From: Phoronis australis
Lineage: Eukaryota; Phoronida; Phoronidae
Length of the DNA stretch: 60,000 nt
Reading direction: 5' to 3'
Assembly: GCA_002633005.1 (NCBI GenBank)
Contig: NMRA01000198.1
Span: 178,480 to 238,479 of the forward strand
Notes under the pieces: model-generated
The model's database searches: none
Seen by the model: only the letters and a program-made list of their open reading frames with translations
Told to the model about the DNA's origin: nothing
Program-made: the position numbers and the translations under genes
Shown: piece after piece, positions 45,635 through 57,600 of the stretch
Layout: every line of letters starts with the position of its first letter
Numbering within the stretch: position 1 is the first letter of the stretch

Positions 45635-48600
45635 GTGAGTATGGATAGAAAATTATCTGACAGGTTGTCTTAACATCGATAAAAATAGCTTCACAGAAAA
45701 AATGAGATACTTTGTTCTATGTGGAAACTTGGCCTTCCTACGAGCGATTCGTGAGACAGAATTTTTATAGGATTCGTCAAGTTGTGTATGCTTTGCTTCA
45801 ATCCCAGGGATGTCGACAATGATATGGGGAATGTCCAGGGACCATTCTTCAAAGTCTTGGAGCAATTTTAGTGGTTGATTGAGAATAGCAGAGGTTGATG
45901 TTTCTGCGGAAGTGCCTTGATGAGGTGGTTTGGGCTCTGCCTCTTGATGCCGTTTTTGGTCCGGGGTTGGAGTTTGGAGTGCAGTGGATGTGAGGGAAGC
46001 CGCTTTATATTTTCACCCTGTCTCAGGAATTTCTCATCCCGTCTCTCCTTCAATGGGCTTAAGCCCGCCGTCTTCTCCATTTCCGTGATAGGGGTGGTCT
46101 TCATGCCTCCTGTGGTTAAGCGCAGACCAGTATTCTAGACCCTGGCTAAGTTGTCTGTGTTGGTTTTGGCAGCTGTAGACCATGCGTTAGAGGCGTACTC
46201 CACCTGTGGTCTGACATATCCCGTGTAAACTTGGGTCAAGATCTTCATGTTTGCACCCCAACTGGTACCAGCATGTTTCTTCATCACAGCTTTTTCCTTA
46301 GTAACTTTGCTGCGCATAGCAGCAATGTGAGGGGAACAAGTAAGCCTCTTGTCGAGTTTAACCCCAAGGTTGGTTGGGGTTTCTTGGTGGGGAATATTGT
46401 GGCCTTCTAGATGGATCGAGAACTCTTCTTTTTTGGGAGAAAGGGAAAAGCACGTGGCCTCTGTTTTGGTCCTGTTGATCGTGACCTCCCACACTTTTAC
46501 CCAGTTTAGGATGATGTTCATGGCTTCCTGCATTCTGTACGCTGCTGTGGTGATGTATTCTGCTTTTGTCCATACAGCCAGGTCATCTGCATGGAGAGTC
46601 CTTGAGTTGTGCATGGACAGGTGGTCAGCAATGTCATCAATAAAGACAACAAAGAGTGCCGTCGATATTATGCTGCCCTGGGGTAGTACTTCTCTAGTCC
46701 TAATCAGCTTGCTTGTCTGTCCTTCCAGCTTTACTGGCGCAGATATGTGGAAGAGGTAACTGTTAATCCACGCATACATTTTGCCACACATGTTTTTGGA
46801 GAAACTTGAGGAGCAGGCCTTCCTTCCAGACCTAGTCAAAGGCTTTAGTTAGGTCCAAAAAGACGGCTAGTGTCCTCATTTTCTGCTTAAAGCCATTTTA
46901 AGTCTTGGGTGGCCAGTGTGATCTGGTCCTCTGTGCTTCTGTTCTTTTTGAACCCTGACTGCGTGGGGTTAATTAGCCTGTTGTTTTCAAGGTGATATTG
47001 CAGGCGTTTATTGACCATGCGTTCCATGAGTTTGCCTGGACAGATGAAAAGGCTGATGGGGCGATAGCTGCTCTTTCTGTGTCTGTCCTTCCCCTTATTT
47101 AAGATTGGAATGATTATGGCTTCCTTCCAGCTGACTGGAAAAAACCCCAAGCTCCAAGACTGGTTGTAAATGTCCAGAAGCTTCTGTTTGGAGAGACTGC
47201 CAAGGTGTTGAATCATCTCATTGCGGATGCCGTCCTTTCCGGGTGCTTTCTTGGTCTTGAGTTGTCTGATGGAACTGTTTAGTTCTTGCATGGTGAAGTC
47301 GTTAGTCATGCTGGCAGTTTGTTGTTCTTGCGTCTTTCTTGGTTCCTATAGTTTCTTTGTTCGGACTTCTGCTGTTTTCTGCCTGGGAATGTCCAGGAGA
47401 CTGTCATCTCTAAAATTCTCAGCAAGCACGGATGCGGCTCTTCTCACAGTGCAAGTCTGTCCATTTTCTTTTAGGAGCGTTGCTCTCGGGGTACATTGGT
47501 GGTGGTCGTTTAGGGTCTTTGTGAGCTGCCACATTTTCCCTGTGTCTTTCTCCATGTTTAGAGAGCTGGTCTTTTCATGAGAGGACTTGAGGATATCTGT
47601 TGTCTTTTCCTCATCAAATGCAGCTCTTGCTTGGTTTTAGATTGCTGTGTTTTCCGGGGTTGGGACTTTTTCAAGTTGCTGTCTGCTTAGTGTTACTTGG
47701 TCATGGAGACTTTACACGTGGTCACTCCAATATGGTTTGTGGTCTCTTTGTCTTCCCCTTGGAATGCTCTGGCATGCTGCCTGGAGGATGCAGTTTGAAA
47801 TCCGCCTGACATTGATATTGATGTCTTGCTTTGAGTCAATGGTGGTTTTTCTGCAGAGTGTGTCTGTCAGTTTTTTAAACTTCATCCAGTTTGCCTTTTT
47901 GTAGTTCCAGCTAGGCTCGTTTCTTGTGACAGAGGGTTGCTCAAGTAGTGAGATCTTAAGTAGGACTGGTAGGTGGTCACTCCCTCCTAACTGGTTTGCG
48001 GCAATCCTGTTACATGTTTTCTGGCTATGACAAGGTCTGGAGTGCTTGTCGTCTTCCAAGCTCAGGACAAGCAGGTTGGCTTATCGCCCGGCTTGTGGAT
48101 AAGGATGAGACAGTTGTCAGTCATGAAGTCTTCAATTTGTTCTCCTGTACTGTTCATGTCTTTATATCCCCAGCTTGGTGAGTGACCATTAAAATCCCCT
48201 AAGATGAGTAGGTATTGATTTGACAGGGGAAGAGTGTGGAGTTGCTGGTCTTTGTCAAGTGAGCAGTAGCAGTTGATGATGATTTCTGTCCCTTGGAGTA
48301 CAATTTTCACTGCTATAAATTCGTTTTTCCCACAAACCTCCCAACGTCTATCGTTGGGATGGTGTTCCGTAAGAGGGAGAGAATGTCTTCCTTAGAACGG
48401 TTGATTCTGTCATGTCGGAAGAGCTCGTAACCTCTGATTAGGAAGCGATGAGCATCTGTAAGGTGCGTCTTATACATTCCATTAGTTAGCCCATTTCCTT
48501 CCCAGATGTTTATTCTAGAGATCTTTCTACATCAATGTGTTTCTAGGCCTGTACCCAGAATTGAGCGAAGGGTGGTTCCAATTTCTAGAACGGTGGACCT

Positions 48601-51600
48601 TTGATATTTTGCAAACGTCGATATTGTAGTAAGAGTTTCCGGTAAGGCCTTTGGCGCAGCTAAATTAGGGGAAGAGAAATCGCAGTATACAAGACGATTA
48701 CTCTCAACTCTATGTTCCTTAGATGAGACGGAACTTTTAATACCAGAAATGAGGATGCTGTTACGGTTGCTCGCAAAGAATGGGACACAAATTCGGATGT
48801 AATGTGGTCCAGCAAGAGAACGTTTACGTGTTACCTCCTACCAAAATTTCAAATCAGACATACTTAAATGAGTGGTTTCACCTCATTACATACTCGGACG
48901 GAAATATAAAGTTTAGTTGGAGAATGGCTTGACCAAATTATTTATCTGGTTCATGACTTAACTCCTACTCTCCAAGTTTACAAAATCACCCAAGGGAAGT
49001 TTGAACTTCATACGAATGCATGAAGCTTCTGCATAGTGTAGCTGTATCACACAATTCTATATAAAACACGTCTTACACTGCAGTGCAGTACGATTTTTTT
49101 TTGTGTATACTGTTTAATGTTGTTGTGGTGTACTGATATTTCGTTCTCGTCTACATGTAGCGACCTCCAGAACTGACCGGATGTTTGACAACTGGAGCCA
49201 ACTGAGAGGTAATTGTTTTTTGTTTCGAACTTTTTTCGGCATTCACGTACCACCGTTTTCGTGACTGCACAGTTGTTAATGCAAGACCATATATTATATA
49301 AAATGCATCTTTTGCAAAACTCCGTCTACCCCGCTCCACTATAGACCTTCGTTGCGCCAGTTTCGGCACCGCCTTGGTCCCAGGTATTGCACCTGTCCCC
49401 TATTTGGATTAGAGGTGTTCTATTTTTTCTCGTGGCCCGTTTTTTTCGCGGACGCGGAAGGAGGGCGGCCAGTTTCGTATTGGCCTTGGTGACGTCAGTC
49501 CGTCGGCTTAAGTCCCTCCCTCCGGCTTCTGTCGCGTATATAATTTTCAGGGCTTGTCGCCGCCAAAATTAAAGGTGCCTCATTAAAAAAATTGTTTCTC
49601 CTTCAGTAAACTAAATTATTTACCGGCGTTGAAAAATTGGCGTTCTACAGTTACTGTGCTGCTAAAATTGCGGGTCGACTTTCGGCGTCATTGCGTCACC
49701 TATTGGCCAATTTCCATACATGCCATAACAATCGGAATGGTTTCATTTCGTTACAAGTAGATAATATTTTAATACCAGAAAACCCAATTTCAGAACACAC
49801 TCTCGACAGATTCAGCAAGCACCCTTGCAGGTCGTTAGCTCTGTATATAAGTTTCACGACGATAGTCTTCATACAGCTAGCTGGCTTTCTACTTCAGTAT
49901 ATACATTTGTGATGCAACTTCTGTAAATACATTGATATACTTTGTATTCTATACAGTAATGCATACTTAGTTTTCGTTTTAAAGAATATGTCATTACTGT
50001 ACTTTGTGTTCTGGCAAGAAATTTATACTGCGTGGGGAAAATGTGACAGTGACAGAAATCCTGATTGAAGCTTTGAACACGATGTCTTCAATCAAGTATT
50101 CCTTTCTCCTGCGATGAACACTAATATTCACTGTTATGTGTACCTATTTTCCCTCGGCGTTTCACTGTCACTTCTTTCCTAACTTGAAAAGGGTTTCTAA
50201 TTTGAGTAATGTACAGTGATTAGTGGTCAGAGGTGAGTTCTTTGCACAGAAAGTTGGTTTATAGTAGATACGGGTACATGTATCTGCTGTCGAACAAGTG
50301 ACTTGCAAACCACATAATATCCAATGAAAATCATTTTACTTCGATCACATTTCCTTGAACATTGTCAAATCTGCAAATGTTGTGTAGTGTCACCGAAATT
50401 CCTCTCGCTAAACGTTCAAGCGATAACAAATATCAGCTTGTAGTTTGCAGCTTTTAAAAGACACGTATCATCTTCCAGTGTGGGGCTGATGTGGGAGCAG
50501 TTGAGTACATTTTGTAGAAAAATAGAATTAAATTCCTTTGGCGACATTAAGAAATGGCGTTATTTAAAGCGACAATAAATCCCTGCTTTCTACCAAAAGG
50601 TTTTCATTTAGGTCACTTATGAAGCTGGCCTGTTCATGTTCCTTTCTCAGTGTAAACGTTATCCTTGCAGTCGGGAAGCACAGAAAGTTGATTATTTTTT
50701 TCAGACCAACTCACGCCGTGATTTGAACTTTCATGAGCTTCGAGACTACGTCCGTAACTGTAATGGCCCTAAACCAAAACATTGAATGTACCTTTCTTAA
50801 CAACACATTAATGGTATCGAGTTAAATTTGACTTTTAAAGGCTTTCATTTGCCAGAATTATAAATATACTTTCACAGAATAAAGGTATTTAGCTCTCAAG
50901 TTATTTAGCTTAATGCACTACATTCTAACCTTAAAAATAGACTAACCTAATGTAGAACACATCATCTTCCTTTCTAATCGAATGCAATGACGTTCGTCAG
51001 AAATGTTAGTCTTTTCTCACGAACCACATTTTGTTTCTGTACTACAATTATGCCCTTCCGTCCCTTTCATCACGAACGTAGTATTGCTCAGTGTTGTCAC
51101 AGTAATAATCCCGTGCTTATTTTGATGTTGGAGAGTGGGAAAATGTGGTTGATGAAGCAAGTCGAACTTCTTTGTGAATTTGGCTAGATCACGCCAAACC
51201 ACACAAAATCGCGCGGGTGAAAGGCAACGCCAGTACGATCAAAACCTTACCTCCGTGAATTAGCATAATTGCGACCACTAAGTGGTTGGTCGGCGAGCAT
51301 AAAACGTAGAAAAGTGAATACATGGAAGCAGACTATAGTGTAGTCGATTTCTCTTGCATAACACAAGGTTTCTCGCCGCCGTGCCTCGCAAGGGCTTTGT
51401 AATGGAACGTTTCTCATGTAAACACAATGGCGAGAACAGAATTTCGGTGCATGAAGACAAAAAACACGTTTGTTTGCTAAAAAATGTGTTGGTAAAAGAG
51501 TCTGTTTATACGGCCTTTCTTGTGACCTCTCTGGCGGAGGAAGGTTGTCCATCACGGAATAGATCTTTGAAATATGACGAGTACGAGCAAAACAAATAAC

Positions 51601-54600
51601 GTTGTTGTTTTGTTACAGTCAGAATTCCTTATTTCTACACCATGCCAAGGACAATAGAAGACGCAGTATCTGCCGGATGGAGAAAAATTGACAACTGTTC
51701 CAGTAAGTATCTTCAGAGGAACACAGGCAAAGTGTTTTCAGGGAAACACAGGGAGAATTATATAGTAACATTGTCAGACAATTTGCATTGGTTTTGGATT
51801 GTTGGCACTTGAAACTAAACAGTATTTTACAAGCATTCACAAGCATTAGATTCTTTCAACATGTGTACTTTATTTTAAACGACAAATAAAATCAGAACTC
51901 ACTTTTCATTAAACGGTGTACTGTGGTGTTACCGTTTTCGACGTTCAGCTATTGTTAGCGTGTGAAGTTGTTTCCAACCTTTGTTGTTTTTTGGTCTGTT
52001 CATGGTTATGTCCGTTATTGCAAAAATGGTTAGAAACCCTTGTACATTTAACTACTCAATCCTCCTTTTAGCCAGCCTGAAGTTCCGTGGTAACCGTTAC
52101 GTGAAGCAAGATGACATACCAATCATGCTCCTGTTTGCCAACGAGGGTCGACTGGCCGGTATGCAAATAGCAGTAAGTGAGATGCGTTCTTACATTTACA
52201 GCGAATGTAAACAATGACTCTGTTTGGAGTTTCCACCAACAGGGTCCTAAATGCAAAAGGCCCATGCCATGTTTACTAGTTGTTTAGTCGATTGTCTTCG
52301 CTAGCAAATGGAAATTAATTAGTGCATCACCTGATAACAACAAACCTCTCGCGTTAGCTCATTTTAACCGTGTGTACTACATTTACACTCTTTACTACAA
52401 ACGTAAGCGACAGGTCAGTGAGCATTTTGCTCGATGTGTGCGGTTAACTTGCATCGAGCTATGAGCAGAACTATAATCCATTTGAGAACGTAGCCTCACC
52501 TAATTGTTAGCTACCCAGATGTTTCATTCAAATACACGCAAACTAGACATTGAGTCTAAACCAAGTACACAGATTCTTTTTTCATGCGTGTTTAATCATC
52601 AAGTCGTATTAAGAGATACATTTGCAACAAAGCAAACATCCTCCACAACGTTTTACGTTCTGCATTTTCCGTTTATAGGCTTCCGTTTCAAAAAGTTGGC
52701 ATTGGCTTATTTGCGCGGCACCACAAAGGTAAAAATGTACCGTTTTCTAAATGTTCGGGCTACTACTATCGTTATTTAACGGAACAACCAGGACGAGAAA
52801 TACTTCGACATCACGTCCAGAAATGTTTTTGTCTGCCCATACTTTGTGAGTGTGCCCAGAGTTATATGATGACACTTGACTTTTCTCAATTTCTAACTGC
52901 TGGTTTATGACCCTTAGTCCCATTATATTGTTTGCCCAGCTGAATTAACGAAGCAAAATAAGGCTGTCGACTACTTTCTAGTTAAAGTCACATTTCTTGT
53001 CCAATGTTCAACTTTCAAAATCATAATCCCGTGTACTTTTCCGTAACTACTCAACTAGTTTTGCACTCTTTAAAAACTTCAAAATTAAATACTATTGTTG
53101 CCCCCTGTGTTTACATCCGTGTTGGTCATGGGCAATTTCGCGCCTGATTATCCATGTTAGTCTCCGCAGAACGATACCATGTACTGAAGCTAGATGGTTT
53201 CTTGATAACAGTGGCGGATTTTAAGGTCAACGAACCGGCCGAAATGCTCAAACTCTACCGGTAAGGCTGTCAGCGTAGGATTTCTTTTTCATGGTGTAGA
53301 AAAAGATAGGGAATGACGTACCAAATTTGCGTGTTTGTAACTATCGTACCGTGGTAAAATTTGTTCATTTTGAGAAATATCTATAACCTTGTGGAGCTTT
53401 TATATTCGGCAACTGTCCATTGTGGGTATCTATGGCAGATTCTTCCACTGCTATTTTCTAGATCCCCAAGGACAGTGCCCCTACCGGTGACCTGAGATCT
53501 TATTTTATTGAAGAAGCACGCTCGTTCACAGCCACGGCTTACTTTGTCGATCCAGGTAATACAGTAACATTACATGTTCATTCAAAGTACTTCTCAAACT
53601 GATAATACCGTTCCACAGACAATGACAGATTCATAACGATAATTGGCTGGGATGATGTTGATGATGATGAGGTAGATTACACTGACAAGAAGAAAGAGGT
53701 GACTGTCACGATATTACCGCCTTCCATGATTACGGTGACTTTATCGATGGTGCGATCATCTCTAATAGTGATGACGGTGATGGCGGTTCACTAAGTATTA
53801 AGAAGAAGTGTGACGGTCTTTTAGTATCTGACAGTTATTTGAATTATTTTAGAAACAATTGACAAATGTTCACTGGATTCAACGAAACATTGTACGGATT
53901 TGTAGTTTCCCTTTGCTCATATTAATATTGGTGTTTCTAGAAACCATCTGCACTGACAAGGAGACGAAGTTCCCCGACATGTTGAGGTTTCAACGTGGCC
54001 AATATTCTGGTGACAATTTTATCGAAGCACCAATGAACGAGACGGACATTAGTAACGTAGCTTATCCATGGGAAAAGGGAAAGTGCTCCTACTGGATGGG
54101 TAAGTACACTTTTTCACGGTGCTACGAAAGATAGACCTGTGGAATGTAGTTTATCATGGCTTTTCATTGGTTAAAGTAATGAAACTGACGTTATAACATT
54201 CAGTCATTCCCATTGGTTGAACTCTGGGAAACCCCTTTCGGTTTACTGTTACGTATTATGGCGACGACCTTTGACTTGAATAGTTGTAATTTATTGAAAC
54301 GGGCAGTGATCGAAGTAAACAAAATGAAGGGAATGCCGACCCCGTGGCTAAGCCCAAACAAGTACAGTGCACAGAAAGCGTGTGCAAGTGGTAGCGATAT
54401 GATCGATAAACCACCGACCAAGCATGCACATTGATACCCACACACGGAATTTCTTGTGTTGTTCATCATGTTCTACAGGGCCACTTTTTAGTGTAAGTGG
54501 CGCTGTGTCAGAGTGTAGACGGGTAAGTACCTTTTAGTGGCTCCATTTAGTGGTAATCGGCTAACATTCACATTGCATGAATGGGATCACTATCGAGTTG

Positions 54601-57600
54601 ACCTTTCTTCTCAAGTCTTGAGAAGGGACAATGTACAGTCATAGAAAACTTTAGTTAGACGTCTGTGCGGGTATGTTCGCGTACGAGCAAGTGCGTGTGC
54701 GTGTGTACACTGTCATACGAGAAGGCTCGAAGCAGATTAGCCAGTTTCGACCAATTTCACTGCTCAGCGTGGAAGGAAAGATCTACTTAGCAATCCTATC
54801 CGGCAGAATGACAGACTTCATGATCAAGAACAAGTATATTGACACATCTCCACAGAAAAGCGGGGCACCAGGATTTTCTGGATGCCTGGAACATAATTCT
54901 ATTATAAGTGAACTCATACACCGAGCGAAGAAGGGCAAGAAGAATCTGTCTATGGTGTGGTTCGACATGGCAAATGCGTACGGTTCGGTACCACATGTAT
55001 TAGTTTATCGTGCCATGGACATCTACCACATTCCTGAGAAAGTCAAGAGTATAGTGAAGTCATACTAAAGCTCCTGTGTGATGCGTTTCACGGTCGGCAA
55101 CTTCACTACGAAGTGGCAACACATTGAAAAAGGCTGCACCATTTCAGTCATCCTGTTTATCATGGCAATGAATGTCCTGCTGAAGAGAGCCCAATCTGAG
55201 CGGAGAGGTCCCAAGCTACATGAAGTCAGACAGCCGTCATGTAGAGCTTTTGTTGACGACATTACAATTGTGACAAAGTCACCAGTGGGAGCCAGAACAA
55301 TTCTCCGTTGCCTAGAAGAGCTCACTAAATGGGCCCGTATGTCATTCAAGGTAGAGAAGTCCAGATCACTAATTATCAACAGAGGCGTGTTGCTCAAGAG
55401 ACAGACGTTTTCGATAGCAGGTTGCAGAATTTCAACAATAAGTGAACAACCAGTCAAGTGCCTTGGCAAGTACTATGATAGCAGCCTACGAGACACATCC
55501 CGCGTCAAGGATGTGAAAGCCCAGCTCAAGGTTTGGCTTGAGAAGATCGACAAAGACGGCATACCCGGAAGATTCAAGCTTTGGTGCTACAAGTTCATCT
55601 TGCTCCCGAAGCTTATGTGGCCACTGTTAATCTACGACTCACGTCGTCTTCAGCTGAGGAAATGGAAAGAGCAGCGAGCCGGTTCATTCGAAGGTGGCTT
55701 GGTCTACCTGCATCATTCAGCAACGTCGGGCTGTACTGCAAGTCATCGAAACTTGTTCTACCGGTCTCATCTGTGGTGGAGGAATATAAAGTTACCAAAG
55801 TGCGAGCCAGTATCACTCTGCAGAATACATCTGACCAGGCTATCAGTTGTTGCATCACCCAGTCACGTACCGGCAGTAAGTGGTCCACCACGTCGGCAAT
55901 CAGCGAAGCAGAAAGCCGGCTGAGGCACAAGCAATTAATAGGAAGTGCTTGCCAGGGTAGGCAAGGACTGGGCTACAAGACCGGGAATCCAGCAAGGAAG
56001 AGACTTAAAAACCCATACAGAGACAGAATAATCACAGAAGTTAGATTGTCAGAGAACGAAGGAAGGTATGCCCGAGCAGTTCAGATGGGTCAGCAGGGGG
56101 CGTGGACGAAGTGGGACAAAGTCTTGCAAAGGGAAATAAATTGGGGGGACTTGTGGAAGATGTCGCCTTTGAAAGCAAAGTTTCTCATCAGATATGTTTA
56201 TGATGTACTGCCTACTCCCAGCAACCTTGCTATTTGGGGTCTTACTGACAACCCGAGCTGTATTCAGTGTGGACGCAGATGTTCTTTAGAACACATTCTG
56301 TCATATTGCAGCGTGTCTTTGGCATCAGGAAAGTACACCTACCGGCACAACCAGGTACTGAAAGTTTTCGCAAGGGTGTTGGTTGACGAAGTCAAGAGTA
56401 AACCAAAGTCAAGAAGCCACCGGATCGAATTTATCAGTTTCAGAAGAAGTGGCGATGAGGCAAGTAAGAAGAAGTCACCAGCGCAGAAAGGCATCCTTCA
56501 CACAGCCAACGACTGGAAATTGTGGGTTGATCTTGCCGGTCACCAGTCATCCTTCCCACAGCACATTGTCCAGACTACCCAGCGCCCTGACTTGATTCTT
56601 TATTCGGATAGTTCCCACCAGATCATCCTGATCGAGCTCACCATTCCGTGGGAGAGTAGGGTAGAAGAGGCACACGAGCGGAAGAACCTGAAATATACTG
56701 ATCTGAGGAGTGACTGCCACGTTAACGGCTGGAGGTGTTGGAGTTTTTCTGTGGAGGTTGGTTGCCGTGGTTTTCCGGCCAGCTCGGTTACTGCTATGGC
56801 AAGGTCTCTGGGCGTCTCTGCGACAGGAAAGAAGGTTCATCTACGCGATGTGGTCACCGAAGCTGAACAGGCATCTTGTTGGATATGGATGAAGCACCAA
56901 CAGCAATACCATCAACAACCGTCAGGCAGAGCCTGATCAACTCTGTTGTCCCGCCTACTAGAGATGGTCTTGGCTTAGGGACGAAACCATTAAGGACAGT
57001 AGGAGACCAACTGAAGATGACTGTTGAGCACAGTTACATCAAGTGTTTAAAGTAAGTACGTCTACGGATATAACGCAAATTACATCAATTTACTTTAGCT
57101 TATAGTGGTTGAAACGGTTTCGATGCCTTGATTTCTTTAGTTTTGGCTGAAAATAATTTTATTTGCGCATTGGTGTATGTATGTACATGTATGTATATAT
57201 TATTTATAGTTATGATACCAGCATGATATAAACATACTGATAATGTTTGTGCCATGGATAACTATGGTGATCATGGCATTAACGAAGACGACGATGATGG
57301 GATTGCCATTTAAACCTTTACCATGTGTGTACTCCTGCTATATACCTTTTCTTTCTTATGAATCAGTTTGAATTAACAATTCTTTGAAACAGTTAACGCA
57401 CCTCCGCTGATTCAACCCATTTCAGGAATGCATTACTGGCCAAAACCGCCCACTAGAACCACATGTGACGATACCATGCCGTTTTTCTTGCTTTACAATG
57501 GTGGGCAATTGACTGCCTTTGGATGGATGCTCTTCGGCGACCTACAATCGGATTACTTTGAAAGACCCAGTACTTCAGATGTCAAGGTAAAACTATCAAC

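Larger units (their letters stand above)
45653..48840 (-). mobile_element. APE-type LINE, Jockey/I-like, broken
   Basis: Read on the minus strand: an ORF1-like end (48838-48535), then the endonuclease (48520-47712) with FLIRGYELFRHDR, LLILGDFNGHSPSWG and GGSDHLPV. A linker precedes the reverse transcriptase (47309-46135): KTKKAPGKDGIRNEMIQHLG, SYRPISLF, QSGFKKNRSTEDQ, LPQGSIISTALF and LHADDLAVW. An RNase H-like start follows (45868-45653). Several frame changes and stops make it dead. It lies in intron 1 of copy 2, antisense to the gene, and its 3' end is cut off about 20 bp after exon 1. Confidence 0.75.
54720..57056 (+). mobile_element. RLE-type LINE (R2/NeSL-like), 5'-truncated
   Basis: A 2337-bp insertion with exact borders from the empty site in copy 1 (near 4721) and TACG on both sides (54716-54719, 57057-57060). 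The frame starts inside the RT fingers: FRPISLLSVEGKIYLAILSG, GAPGFSGCLEHNSII, VWFDMANAYGSVPH with the first Asp, then GCTISVILF and AFVDDITIV with the catalytic pair. Later come GIPGRFKLWCYKFILLPKL, the zinc knuckle CIQCGRRCSLEHILSYC, and the restriction-like nuclease with RPDLILY and IELTIPWE. Breaks: a TAA at about 55066, a small loss before GCTIS and a frame change at about 55620. No poly(A) tail is present. Confidence 0.85.

Noticed and set aside
46349-47904. Several plus-strand frames of 70-140 codons
   Set aside because: Antisense of the LINE endonuclease and polymerase domains.
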